DNA from: Marthasterias glacialis
Lineage: Eukaryota; Echinodermata; Asteroidea; Forcipulatida; Asteriidae
Direction: 5' to 3'
Length of the DNA: 64,000 bases
NCBI GenBank assembly: GCA_911728455.2
Contig: OU452226.1
Location: 15,951,938-16,015,937 of the forward strand
The position numbers were made by a program, and so were the translations under genes. Below the pieces are notes generated by a model. That model was given only the letters and a program-made list of their open reading frames with translations, ran no database searches and was not told the DNA's origin. Shown piece by piece: positions 22,546 through 35,039 of this stretch (position 1 is its first letter; every line of letters begins with the position of its first letter).

Positions 22546-23165
22546 GTAGGTAGATTCTCCCTCTCCCTACTTCTTGCCCCTCCCCCTCCCTCACCACTAA
22601 GTGGCTGTGAATTACAGTGATGTTTATGGAGATTAATTTGTACCTAGATTCCCCCTCCCTCTGCTTTTTGCCCCTCCCCCTCCCTCACCACCAAGTCGCT
22701 GTGAATTACTGCAAAGTTTATTGAGATTATTTTGTAGGTAGATTCCCCCTCCTTCTGCTTCTTGCCCCTCCCCCTCCCTCGCCACCAAGTCACTGTGAAT
22801 TACTGCAAAGTTTATTGAGATTATTTTGTAGGTAGATTCCCCCTCCTTCTGCTTCTTGCCCCTCCCCCTCCCTCGCCACCAAGTCACTGTGAATTACTGC
22901 AAAGTTTATTGAGATTATTTTGTAGGTAGATTCCCCCTCCTTCTGCTTCTTGCCCCTCCCCCTCCCTCGCCACCAAGTCACTGTGAATTACTGCAAAGTT
23001 TATTGAGATTATTTTGTAGGTAGATTCCCCCTCCTTCTGCTTCTTGCCCCTCCCCCTCCCTCGCCACCAAGTCACTGTGAATTACTGCAAAGTTTATTGA
23101 GATTATTTTGTAGGTAGATTCCCCCTCCCCCTGCTCCTTCCTTCTCCAACCAACCACCACTACCA
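22546..23165. repeat. 94-bp minisatellite, about 6.5 units
   Basis: Units consist of a C/T-rich half ('cttgcccctccccctccctc') and an AT-rich half ('gtgaattactgcaaagttta'). The four central units (from about 22735) are identical and the outer ones are diverged. The purine/pyrimidine strand bias could favour triplex or R-loop formation. The minus-strand frames through it are by-products. Confidence 0.95.
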
Positions 23166-24585
23166 CCAAATGTTGCTTTGAATTGCCGCAGTGTTTGCTG
23201 ACGTTTTGAATTCAAAACCATTTGTTTTCAGAACTGCAAACAGATTACGGTCAAGGTTGAAGGCAGTTGGCCCGATTTCACCTAATGAAAACCTACTTAC
23301 ATGTACATTAGACCCCAAGTATTTACACAGAGACAAAGTTTCTTCAGTGAAGCATAAATGAGGTTCTCGAGAAATAATAACCAATGGTTGAGAAACCCTT
23401 TGAAGACAAAGTCCATTTGGACGAACAAGTACGAAGAAATCTGTTGTACTGATTTGTTTTCTTGTTTGATGTTGTTCTAAAAAAACAATCTTCGGCCCGT
23501 AGCAGAAGAATTCAATTTAGACTAAAACGACACTTGTGAGTTGAACCGTACTTGCGGCAAAGGTTTGACAATCTTCGACTTGACCTGTTTGGTGTTGAAC
23601 TGTTTTTGTAAATCAATATATATACTGATTCAGCTTCAAACTCTAAAACATTTTATAAAATATTATAAAGTAGGCAGTGGGAGACAGATCTATACAGATC
23701 CATTACTGCAGTGGCACTATTATTCTATGCCTCCATGCATATATTGAAGTGAGAAATTAAAAGTACACCACTTCAAACAATGATGACTGCACAATTTGAC
23801 TGTATTCATAATATGTACACTGAATTTAGGAATGGGAGTAACTTACTAGTGTGGCACCGTCACAGTAATGGCAGCATTTCGTGCTGGTAGCAATCGTCTA
23901 CTTTGGGATGGGGAATGGGGGCAGAAAAGTGTACAGCTGCCAAATGAAACAGAAAAATTGATATATTTTCGGTAAATTGTCTGTAAATTTGTTTGTTGTT
24001 GTTTTTTTTTTTTTTTTTTTTTGGGGATAGTTTAATGGTCGACTTTTAGGGACACATGGCTGCCGCTTATTCATGAATACATTTGTGAGAAATTGTTTAT
24101 TTGTTTAATTAAGTGCCCCATTCTGTCAAGGAAGGAAATCCAAACTATAAAATGATGACATAGCTCACTCTGTTTTGTTTTTTCAATAAGCGAGTTAGAT
24201 TTGATTGGTGTCTGGTACAGTGCCTTTTTCAATCACACATGAATACTCAATCCAGTGTTGCTCTATGTCACATGATTCGAGGGCAGGCTTTTGCAAAGCA
24301 ACCTCCAGATCAGCAGTGACTGGTATCCTTGTGCCACACATTTTATCACAAATTGTGTATGGTTGTTTGTCGTATTTTATGTAACTAAGAAAAAGCTTGC
24401 CCACAGCAACACTGGATTGAGTCTGAGGAATTCAAGCTGAGCATTCACTAGTGACCGAGCTAGGCGTTGTGCAAATCTTACTCTCAAATGGCTTATTGGT
24501 TGAACCCTGCCTGTTCAGTGTTGCATGGTCCATCCTGGAGTTAAAGAACACTAAATCATATTAGATATGATTTTTTTTTATGCAG
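23166..24585 (+). other. Last intron of TBC1D19
   Basis: No exon was recognised. It contains the dispersed repeat at 23825-23883 and a poly-T run at 24003-24022. Confidence 0.5.
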
Positions 24586-24725
24586 TTATGGCAGCGGCAA
24601 TCTTTGCTTTCCGTCGGGTTAACCTGATGCAGACATCTTCCTATGCCTCTGCTGACACCGTCATGTCTGATCTGACAACTCTACAGGTCATGCCACTCTT
24701 ACAGATTGTTATGTTCCCCAGCTAA
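24586..24725 (+). CDS. TBC1D19: TBC1D19 orthologue, terminal coding exon
   Basis: After acceptor 'tttttttttatgcag' (ending 24585) the exon encodes VMAAAIFAFRRVNLMQ, a less conserved serine/alanine stretch, then LTTLQVMPLLQIVMFPS and TAA at 24723-24725. This matches the C-terminus of TBC1D19 (helices closing the TBC fold) and stops at about the same place. A consensus donor 'ccggtaagaa' lies 15 bp after the stop, so a 3' UTR intron is possible. The poly(A) site was not identified. Confidence 0.9.
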
Positions 24726-24766
24726 CCTCAACATCTTCCGGTAAGAATTCAGTCTGAAACAAAGGT

Positions 24767-25313
24767 CTTAAAGAGACACATTGCCTTCAAATCTTTTTAA
24801 AATTTCTGCTGTTTGGAATTGCTCCTTTTGTTTTTAAGAGTTGCTCATGCATTACAAAAAACTACAGTGTGTTGTAGTTAGTGTGTAGTGATTAAAAAAA
24901 CAAATAAATTTGCCTCTCGGAAATACAAGCAGCAAAACCACACTCTACATATAGGAACATACGGTCCACCAATGGGAGACTTTAGAATGATATGTGGCAG
25001 CAGACATACCAGGTAAATTTCCATTGATTGCATAGATCTGAGCATGCGCAAATGGAGAACAATGGATTTATAAGTGTGAACACGTCTGCTGCCACTAAGT
25101 GTCCTCAAAAGTTTCTCATTCATGGAGTCAAAGGTTTATTTTTACAAAATGGCAGACCATGTTCTGTCACTAAATTAAATAAAAACCACACAATTCCATG
25201 GGGTGAATCATTATATTCAACTTTAAAAGTATCGTTCCAACCATATTCATTTCATGACAAACGCTTTTTATAGCTCAAAAACGCCCGATCCAAAGGCAAT
25301 GTGTCTCTTAAAA
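24767..25313. mobile_element. Terminal-inverted-repeat element, longer copy
   Basis: The ends 'cttaaagagacacattgcct' and (reverse complement) 'ttaagagacacattgccttt' form inverted repeats of about 20 bp. The interior resembles the copy at 19339. It sits just after the last TBC1D19 exon and could lie in its 3' UTR. No transposase is present. Confidence 0.8.
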
Positions 25314-25670
25314 AAAAAAAAGATACATTTGTTTTTGCTTCATCCAGACATTCCAACTGTGAAAAATCCCAATACACATGGTTGAAGGAAAGGTACATTG
25401 GTTTAGGGAAGCATCTGAACATTTCAACTGCAAAAAAACCCAACAACAAACAAACAAACAAACAAGAAAGGGAAAGATTGAGCATTGGTTTATCGGAAGT
25501 GAATACTCCTTTCTATTCCTTGTCAAAATGGTTGTTCTTTCTGCTTCAAAGCTCTGTGAGGTGTTTTACATGTGGCACCATCCTCATAATGTTTCATGTA
25601 CTCCTCCCAAACAAATAAGAACAATCCTGGTTTTAGTGTCTGAAAAAAATATGAAGATAGGAAGGGGTAT
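25314..25670. other. Unannotated stretch before the satellite
   Basis: Overlapping short frames occur on both strands. None shows a domain. Confidence 0.35.
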
Positions 25671-28600
25671 ACAATAAACAGATGCTGTACTGTCCCTCAA
25701 TGAGAGAGGTTTCTGTAAAACTAGAAGATTGGAATAAATGTACTCTTCCAAAAACCAATGATTCACCATCCCTTAAACTAGAGGATTAAAATGAATCTAC
25801 AAGAGGATTGGAATAAATGTACTTATCCAAAAACTAGTGATGTACTGCCCCTTTATGATATGTTTCTTGATAACTAGAGGATTGGAATGAATGTACTCGT
25901 CCAATAACCAATGATGTACCATCCTTCTATGATATGTTTCTTGATAACTAGAGGATTGGAATGAATGTACTCTTCCAATAACCAATGATGTACCATCCTT
26001 CTATGATATGTTTCTTGATAACTAGAGGATTGGAATGAATGTACTCTTCCAATAACCAATGATGTACCATCCTTCTATGATATGTTTCTTGATAACTAGA
26101 GGATTGGAATGAATGTACTCGTCCAATAACCAATGATGTACCATCCTTCTATGATATGTTTCTTGATAACTAGAGGATTGGAATGAATGTACTCTTCCAA
26201 TAACCAATGATGTACCATCCTTCTATGATATGTTTCTTGATAACTAGAGGATTGGAATGAATGTACTCTTCCAATAACCAATGATGTACCATCCTTCTAT
26301 GATATGTTTCTTGATAACTAGAGGATTGGAATGAATGTACTCTTCCAATAACCAATGATGTACCATCCTTCTATGATATGTTTCTTGATAACTAGAGGAT
26401 TGGAATGAATGTACTCTTCCAATAACCAATGATGTACCATCCTTCTATGATATGTTTCTTGATAACTAGAGGATTGGAATGAATGTACTCTTCCAATAAC
26501 CAATGATGTACCATCCTTCTATGATATGTTTCTTGATAACTAGAGGATTGGAATGAATGTACTCTTCCAATAACCAATGATGTACCATCCTTCTATGATA
26601 TGTTTCTTGATAACTAGAGGATTGGAATGAATGTACTCTTCCAATAACCAATGATGTACCATCCTTCTATGATATGTTTCTTGATAACTAGAGGATTGGA
26701 ATGAATGTACTCTTCCAATAACCAATGATGTACCATCCTTTTATGATATGTTTCTTGATAACTAGAGGATTGGAATGAATGTACTCGTCCAATAACCAAT
26801 GATGTACCATCCTTTTATGATATGTTTCTTGATAACTAGAGGATTGGAATGAATGTACTCGTCCAATAACCAATGATGTACCATCCTTCAATGATATGTT
26901 TCTTGATAACTAGAGGATTGGAATGAATGTACTCTTCCAATAACCAATGATGTACCATCCTTTTATGATATGTTTCTTGATAACTAGAGGATTGGAATGA
27001 ATGTACTCGTCCAATAACCAATGATGTACCATCCTTTTATGATATGTTTCTTGATAACTAGAGGATTGGAATGAATGTACTCTTCCAATAACCAATGATG
27101 TACCATCCTTCTATGATATGTTTCTTGATAACTAGAGGATTGGAATGAATGTACTCTTCCAATAACCAATGATGTACCATCCTTCTATGATATGTTTCTT
27201 GATAACTAGAGGATTGGAATGAATGTACTCGTCCAATAACCAATGATGTACCATCCTTCTATGATATGTTTCTTGATAACTAGAGGATTGGAATGAATGT
27301 ACTCTTCCAATAACCAATGATGTACCATCCTTTTATGATATGTTTCTTGATAACTAGAGGATTGGAATGAATGTACTCTTCCAATAACCAATGATGTACC
27401 ATCCTTTTATGATATGTTTCTTGATAACTAGAGGATTGGAATGAATGTACTCTTCCAATAACCAATGATGTACCATCCTTCTATGATATGTTTCTTGATA
27501 ACTAGAGGATTGGAATGAATGTACTCGTCCAATAACCAATGATGTACCATCCTTCTATGATATGTTTCTTGATAACTAGAGGATTGGAATGAATGTACTC
27601 TTCCAATAACCAATGATGTACCATCCTTTTATGATATGTTTCTTGATAACTAGAGGATTGGAATGAATGTACTCGTCCAATAACCAATGATGTACCATCC
27701 TTTTATGATATGTTTCTTGATAACTAGAGGATTGGAATGAATGTACTCTTCCAATAACCAATGATGTACCATCCTTCTATGATATGTTTCTTGATAACTA
27801 GAGGATTGGAATGAATGTACTCTTCCAATAACCAATGATGTACCATCCTTCTATGATATGTTTCTTGATAACTAGAGGATTGGAATGAATGTACTCTTCC
27901 AATAACCAATGATGTACCATCCTTCTATGATATGTTTCTTGATAACTAGAGGATTGGAATGAATGTACTCTTCCAATAACCAATGATGTACCATCCTTCT
28001 ATGATATGTTTCTTGATAACTAGAGGATTGGAATGAATGTACTCTTCCAATAACCAATGATGTACCATCCTTCTATGATATGTTTCTTGATAACTAGAGG
28101 ATTGGAATGAATGTACTCTTCCAATAACCAATGATGTACCATCCTTCTATGATATGTTTCTTGATAACTAGAGGATTGGAATGAATGTACTCGTCCAATA
28201 ACCAATGATGTACCATCCTTCTATGATATGTTTCTTGATAACTAGAGGATTGGAATGAATGTACTCGTCCAATAACCAATGATGTACCATCCTTCTATGA
28301 TATGTTTCTTGATAACTAGAGGATTGGAATGAATGTACTCTTCCAATAACCAATGATGTACCATCCTTCTATGATATGTTTCTTGATAACTAGAGGATTG
28401 GAATGAATGTACTCTTCCAATAACCAATGATGTACCATCCTTCTATGATATGTTTCTTGATAACTAGAGGATTGGAATGAATGTACTCTTCCAATAACCA
28501 ATGATGTACCATCCTTTTATGATATGTTTCTTGATAACTAGCGGATTGGAATGAATGTACTCTTCCAATAACCAATGATGTACCATCCTTCTATGATATG

Positions 28601-29945
28601 TTTCTTGATAACTAGAGGATTGGAATGAATGTACTCGTCCAATAACCAATGATGTACCATCCTTTTATGATATGTTTCTTGATAACTAGAGGATTGGAAT
28701 GAATGTACTCTTCCAATAACCAATGATGTACCATCATTCTATGATATGTTTCTTGATAACTAGAGGATTGGAATGAATGTACTCTTCCAATAACCAATGA
28801 TGTACCATCCTTCTATGATATGTTTCTTGAAAACTAGAGGATTGGAATGAATGTACTCTTCCAATAACCAATGATGTACCATCCTTCTATGATATGTTTC
28901 TTGAAAACTAGAGGATTGGAATGAATGTACTCTTCCAATAACCAATGATGTACCATCCTTCTATGATATGTTTCTTGAAAACTAGAGGATTGGAATGAAT
29001 GTACTCTTCCAATAACCAATGATGTACCATCCTTCTATGATATGTTTCTTGATAACTAGAGGATTGGAATGAATGTACTCTTCCAATAACCAATGATGTA
29101 CCATCCTTTTATGATATGTTTCTTGATAACTAGAGGATTGGAATGAATGTACTCGTCCAATAACCAATGATGTACCATCCTTCTATGATATGTTTCTTGA
29201 TAACTAGAGGATTGGAATGAATGTACTCTTCCAATAACCAATGATGTACCATCCTTCTATGATATGTTTCTTGATAACTAGAGGATTGGAATGAATGTAC
29301 TCTTCCAATAACCAATGATGTACCATCCTTCTATGATATGTTTCTTGATAACTAGAGGATTGGAATGAATGTACTCTTCCAATAACCAATGATGTACCAT
29401 CCTTCTATGATATGTTTCTTGATAACTAGAGGATTGGAATGAATGTACTCTTCCAATAACCAATGATGTACCATCCTTTTATGATATGTTTCTTGATAAC
29501 TAGAGGATTGGAATGAATGTACTCGTCCAATAACCAATGATGTACCATCCTTCTATGATATGTTTCTTGATAACTAGAGGATTGGAATGAATGTACTCTT
29601 CCAATAACCAATGATGTACCATCCTTCTATGATATGTTTCTTGATTTTGGAATGAATGTACTCGTCCAATAACCAATGATGTACCATCCTTCTATGATAT
29701 GTTTCTTGATAACTAGAGGATTGGAATGAATGTACTCGTCCAATAACCAATGATGTACCATCCTTCTATGATATGTTTCTTGATAACTAGAGGATTGGAA
29801 TGAATGTACTCTTCCAATAACCAATGATGTACCATCCTTCTATGATATGTTTCTTGATAACTAGAGGATTGGAATGAATGTACTCGTCCAATAACCAATG
29901 ATGTACCATCCTTTGATGATATGCTTCTTGATAACTAGAGGATTG
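25671..29945. repeat. 74-bp satellite array, about 56 units
   Basis: The 74-bp unit contains 'ccaataaccaatgatgtacc', 'atgatatgtttcttgataac' and 'tagaggattggaatgaatgt'. Copies from about 25,870 onward are over 97% alike; units at the left edge (25671-25870) are diverged or truncated. Common variants are ctcTtcc/ctcGtcc, ccttCtatg/ccttTtatg and gatAac/gaAaac; the last is confined to adjacent units near 28,830-28,985. One unit near 29,640 has a short deletion. ATTGGAA...TTCCAAT can form a 7-bp stem in the T variant. Because 74 is not a multiple of three, the recurrent 61-codon minus frames are artefacts. Confidence 0.98.
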
Positions 29946-31078
29946 GCACAGGGGTCAATAAGCTTAATAGAAAAACATTTGGTTTGGTACACTGTTGCTT
30001 CAACGGAATGCATAGAGAGACAAAATGTCAGTTTGTTACACCATTGGCTCATAAGAGGTAAACTATAGGATTGGTAAAGCTGATAGTGCAGTGTTCTTAC
30101 TTTGTGTGATTCAATATATACATGAAAAAAAAAACAACTTTGGAACTTTGGGCTCAATCCGTTGTCTGAGTCAGAAGGAAAATAGTGAAAAACCTTGCAC
30201 ACTTTTCAGCATGTAAACACATTGTCCTTAATTTAAGTTGTTACAACCGAAATCAAAATGGAGGACATTGACAGTATTGCAGACGGAAACATTTCTATGG
30301 GAGATTGGTACTGGTATGAACTTCATAAGCAGTAAGCTTTCAGACTGATACTAATAAATGAAAATAATCGCTGAATACCAAATCCTGTATTGTACCTGTC
30401 AACTGTCAACTTTACCTTCTTGAGTGAGCCCAACGTATTGTATAACACCGAACACACAACTGTAAGTCCTTGTGTACTCACACAAAGATGTAGCAACTCC
30501 CAGGAGCACTCCCAAACTATTTATCACACTACAAAATTCCCCACCGGGCGGAATGAAAAAAATCGAGCAAATGTACTCATAGATGACCTGTTTTCAGAGG
30601 AAGTAAGATTACCTTTTCTTCATCCATGGTTGCTATGAGCGTGATTTAGTTGAAGCCTCCGATTTGGCCTACATACCTGACAGGGATATCAATTTAAAAC
30701 ACAAAAGGGGAGCTTAAATTAATCTTATCTAAAGAGAGGATGCTTGCTCGGAGCAGTTTTATGTGAATGCTGCCAGCCAGGTATACACCTGGTTCGTGAA
30801 AGGATTCTTCTCCTTTTTTCTCAGATAAAGGAATGACTTTTTAAAGCCAGAGGACAACTTCATAAAAATGTTGTGAAGTTTGGTTCATTGCTTTCTCTAT
30901 AATTGTTTTTTCTGCTGTAGATAAGGCTCTTGTTCCTAGGGGGTAAGAGTTATGAGGTTTCAGATTGAGGAGGTTGGGGGAGGGTGAATAAATATAAATA
31001 TTCATGAATGTCATTGTAAGGAGCCCTGGCAGTGCCATTCTACTTACCAGATGATAAGATAAATTAGCTACCGGTCAT
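29946..31078. other. Mostly unannotated, with one small ORF
   Basis: At 30258-30335 an ATG in good context opens 25 codons (MEDIDSIADGN...). A donor-like GTAAGC overlaps its last codons, so it could be a first coding exon. No family was recognised and support is weak. Confidence 0.2.
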
Positions 31079-31300
31079 TCTCGGTGGTCTAGTTGGTAAG
31101 ACATCTGCTCTAGAATTGCAAAGGTCGTGGGTTCGAATCCCACCCGAGTAACATGCATGTGGATTTTTTTCACAGAACTCAAGAAAGTATTGAGGATACG
31201 GTGCTTAAAACATAAATAATATTCTTTATCCCCGATGCGAGTTTAACATCTATTAGAAACCATTGCAAAACCAGTGGTACCCACTGCGAAAATGATTGGT
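31079..31300 (+). mobile_element. tRNA-derived SINE, second family, copy 1
   Basis: The tRNA-like head at 31079-31152 has a paired acceptor (CTCGG / CCGAG), an A box and B box 'gggttcgaatccc'. A body with 'tttttttcacagaactc' and 'cggtgcttaaaacataaat' follows. It is distinct from the leucine-type SINE. Confidence 0.75.
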
Positions 31301-31319
31301 GCGGCCTCTAGCCACCAGG

Positions 31320-31485
31320 CTACCTCGGTGGTGTAGTTGGTAAGACATCTGCTCTATACTGGTAAAGGTTGTGGGTTCAAATCCCACCTGAGTAACCTGC
31401 CTGTGTTTTTTTTTCACAGAACTCGGGAAAGTACTAGGTTTACAGTGCTTAAAACACATTGGTGTATGGGTGAAAAACACATATA
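31320..31485 (+). mobile_element. tRNA-derived SINE, second family, copy 2
   Basis: The head at 31322-31396 and the body to about 31485 repeat the preceding copy with scattered changes. Confidence 0.75.
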
Positions 31486-31960
31486 AGATAAATGAAACCA
31501 CCAAGTTGTCTTGAAACTAAGATGTCAACTTTCTTAGCTTCAGTAAGTCATGTTGGTGACAAGTCAACTTTTTAGGTTTAACTAGTTGTCTTGGCGACAT
31601 ACATTATCAAAATTAAAAACTTGGGACAAGGATGCTTATTTGACCTCAATTATTCTAGACTACATGCAGTACCGATTGTGAATCACTCACGAATTTGAGC
31701 AACCATTACATAGGTTTAATGATAACATGAACGTCAGTTGGGCAAAATTCTTAATTGTTCACAAGTAACCGGAAATTGAGGTCAAGTCTCATTCTCGGGT
31801 TTTCTTTGTTTTCTTTGTTAAATTAATTTTACTTTCATATATTTCATCGCCAAATTGTGCAGGGCGTGTACAGCAGACACAGACGACAATAAAGCTCAGC
31901 ATGTCCTATTTCTATGGTTGTATTACATTATGTTTTTTTTTTCCTCTGCTGTACACACAG
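31486..31960. other. Unannotated stretch
   Basis: No feature was recognised. It ends in a pyrimidine-rich acceptor for the candidate exon that follows. Confidence 0.35.
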
Positions 31961-32164
31961 GAAACCAGATGTGGAGGTCCCCAATATCTGATCCTGAGTC
32001 CACTCATCTTCCGCCATTTTGAACCTCTGCCTCCTTGCGGGTCAAATCGAGGTCACCTAGACCTTCATGCTGTGTTGGATATGACTCGTTCTGAAACTCA
32101 AGACAACAGAGTACATCCTTTGGCTTCCTGTCTTCTACCTGAATGTTCTGGATGTAATTCTTGA
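31961..32164 (+). CDS. Candidate terminal exon of an unknown gene
   Basis: After 'ttttttttcctctgctgt...cacag' (ending 31960) one frame is open for 67 codons to TGA at 32162-32164. It includes YLILSPLIFRHFEPLPP, and a cysteine-containing end (CLLPECSGC). Base composition is higher in GC than the surroundings. No family was recognised. The minus strand is also open here, so strand is uncertain. No upstream partner exon was found. Confidence 0.3.
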   Translation, partial: ETRCGGPQYLILSPLIFRHFEPLPPCGSNRGHLDLHAVLDMTRSETQDNRVHPLASCLLPECSGCNS

Positions 32165-32399
32165 TCAGAAGGAGAGAATGAGACAAGAAAGTTTGGCAAG
32201 ATGCTTATACTAACAATATCTTGTGCAGAACTATAAAAGAGGAACACACCTTGTGTAAAATATCTGTACATATTTATTGTTTGAAAGATGCCAACTTATT
32301 AGTAATAATAATAATGAAACAGCACTTGTATGTGAAGCACGCTTTGTCAGAAAACCTTCAAGAATCAATATTATTTCTGTTTTACTCATACAGCGATGT

Positions 32400-32692
32400 G
32401 TGTTAAGCATTGTATACTCAGTACTTTTCCAAGTTCTGTGGGAAAAGAAAGACCCTCTTGCCTTTAGCTACGGGGCTATCTCGGTGGCCAAGTGGTATGA
32501 CATCTGCTCTAGCATGGCAAAGATTGTGGGTTTAAATCCCACCTGAGTAATATGCCTGTGTTTTTTTTCTACAGGACTCGGGGGAAAGTACCGAGTATGC
32601 AGTACTTACAACACACATCGGAGTATGGGTAAAAAATACAGATGATTTTCTTTATCCACAAATGCAAATTAAACATCTATTAAATTTCACAA
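32400..32692 (+). mobile_element. tRNA-derived SINE, second family, copy 3 with inverted partner
   Basis: The plus-strand copy starts at about 32474 (B box 'gggtttaaatccc'). Directly upstream, 32400-32465 is the body of the same family in the opposite orientation, so two copies meet head to head. Confidence 0.7.
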
Positions 32693-33109
32693 ATCAAGAA
32701 AAAAATTCTTGCAGGTGTTCACAGGCTAAAAATGAAGACATGAGTTCTGAGGTTTCATGTGTGTCTCGGACATGTTCAGTTGAATACTTCGGGGGGGGGG
32801 GGTGGCAATGTTAGAAAAGGCTCACGGCTCCATAAGTGGCCGAGCATTGTAGCAACAACATTTCAAAGTTTTAATAAGCTTGCATAGTGTAAGTGGTATC
32901 ACACAAAATTGGTGATAGTAGCGCAACTACATAAACAATTTAAAATAGATGTAATAATTGCATTGGAGATAACGAATATTAGTTTGGTTTCACCCTACAC
33001 CGATAATTACTAACCAACTGTATCCCTGATGCAAATGTTACATTATTAAATCGTTGCGGTACCCACTGCTAATAATACAGGATTTGAACTGGTCTCTTGA
33101 ACTGGATTT

Positions 33110-33165
33110 GAATCGGGCATGCCTGGTGGTCAAGTGGTTAAAAACACCACTCTAGAATGGCGGGG
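33110..33165 (+). mobile_element. tRNA-like SINE head fragment
   Basis: 'gcctggtggtcaagtggtta' followed by 'ccactctagaatggc' matches the first half of the second SINE family. The B box and body are missing. Confidence 0.5.
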
Positions 33166-33435
33166 AAATGTTTTTAGAATGCGTTAAGCAAAAGAAAGTC
33201 TTTCACAGGTCGTTTGTTCGTGTTTGTTCAAAAGTGACTGGTTTATAAAATTGTATCAGAAAATGTGGGACTGTCTTTGATGTAGATATACACACACCAC
33301 CACCACTTTTGATTCGAGTCAATAAACACAATCCAGATTAAACCAGTGACAGGGCATGTTTGACATATTTTTACCCAATAACATGCGGAAATTTAACGTC
33401 GATCCATTTCACCGAAATACGACGAAGAAAAAGTT

Positions 33436-33945
33436 TAGTGAACAAAGTCAGACAAGAAACTTCCCCGGGATTTGGTAGTGTTTGCATTCAGACCTCCAAC
33501 CATTCTTTGCATACTGATGTTCACAACATTCATCTAAATCTCATCAAACAGGATGCAACTCCGATTCGGGTGTAAATAAAACAACATCTGATGTGTATGA
33601 TGTCGGACAAGATAACTTCTCGGGATTGGGTAGCATCCAATCTTTGCATTCAGCCCTCCCAACCATTCTTTGCGTAGTGATGTTCACATTCATCTAAATC
33701 TCAACAAACAGGATGCAACTCCGTTTCAAGTGTAAATCAAACAACATCCGATGTGTATGATATTGGACAAGACAACTTCTCGGGATTGGGTAGCATCCAA
33801 TCTTTGCATTCAGACCTCCCAACCATTCTTTGCATAGTGATGTTCACATTTGTCCAAATCTCAACAAACAGATAGTTTGCTCACAGGATGCAATTCCTTT
33901 TCATGTGTAAATAAAACTAAATCCGTTTTGTGTTTGAAATAGATT
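33436..33945. repeat. Tandem repeat, three units of about 168 bp
   Basis: Units beginning near 33436, 33606 and 33774 share 'tgcattcagacctcccaacc', 'attctttgca', 'gatgttcaca' and 'acaggatgcaactccg'. Units 2 and 3 are most similar. No consistent reading frame. Confidence 0.8.
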
Positions 33946-35039
33946 AAGAAGCTGCAGATAGTTTGAACATGACACTCATCATTTAATAGGTTTCAGAGTC
34001 GGCTGTTTCTCTATGACTTTAGAAATAGTATGATGGGTTCAATGTAGATCTCCAAGTTTTGCCTGAGCTTTTGGAAGTGTTTTTTCAATGCGACTGTATA
34101 TTGACCCAATTCACCTAACATCATCACCACAATAATCCTGGTTGTGCGTTTCTGGGAGTCATTTTCCTTGAGTTATACTGTGTATAAGTGCGCATTTCAG
34201 GCGTTGTGGGTGCGTTTACATGCTCACCATATCTTTACATTCAACCATGTGACCCAAAAATTGCAGACCATGGGCTGACGATAGATGCATATTAATGTAA
34301 GGGGTCAATTTTCAAATCGTATAAAAAGTTAACTTGAATTCGTTTTTTAATTTGCACATGGAAACTTCTCTTTTGAGTGTGTACATTAATATTTCTCTTT
34401 TTTGGGGTAGATTTTCTAATCTTCTTGCTATTGAAACAGCACAATATGAAGTTGATTTTGTCTTTTGCACAAGCAACCCATTCTAGGAGTTACGGAACAA
34501 TAATATTTTGCTCAGTGTAGCTAACTCGTCCAACATTTTTTCATCTCACTTTTTTCTGAGTTTGTCACTTAGTATTTATCTTTTTCAATATAAAAACTTA
34601 GTGATAGCACTTAAATACTAACTTATAGTACAATCATGCAACTGGGACTTAACAAAAAACGAGGAAATTCCAATCTTTAGAAGACTTTGTACAGTGTTTT
34701 TCACTTTTTAATGTCATGAGTGTGAGGTGAAAAACGAGAATATCAGCTGATCCGAGGAAAAGTAACATGCCTGATAGTAAAAACTGCATGAGCTTTTGTA
34801 GCAACAACTACTTCATCAGATGCATTCCTATAGCAATTCTAATATTGTTTGCGATTAAAACTACCACAATTTGAATTTGATTTTGTCTTTTGCACATGAA
34901 AAGCATTTTACGGAAAAGTAACCCAACAGTGGAAGTAAATTTGCTCAACTGCTTAATAGACATTGGAGGTGCTGCACTGCTTTAACAGAGGTTAAATTTG
35001 CACTGTTTTAAAGACTATAATTTGTGTTTTTGTCCAACA
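33946..35039. other. AT-rich unannotated stretch
   Basis: Two loosely similar segments ('gaagttgattttgtcttttg' near 34447 and 'gaatttgattttgtcttttg' near 34872) suggest an old duplication. No genes were recognised. Confidence 0.4.

Noticed and set aside
25671-29945. CRISPR-like regular repeats
   Set aside because: Units are head-to-tail without unique spacers, in a eukaryotic genome.
25797-30202. Dozens of near-identical 61-codon minus-strand frames
   Set aside because: They arise because each 74-bp satellite unit has the same start-like and stop codons; 74 is not a multiple of three, so no repeat protein is encoded.
31079-31152. Functional tRNA gene (also at 35140)
   Set aside because: Both have internal promoter boxes but weak stems and continue into the same SINE body as other copies.
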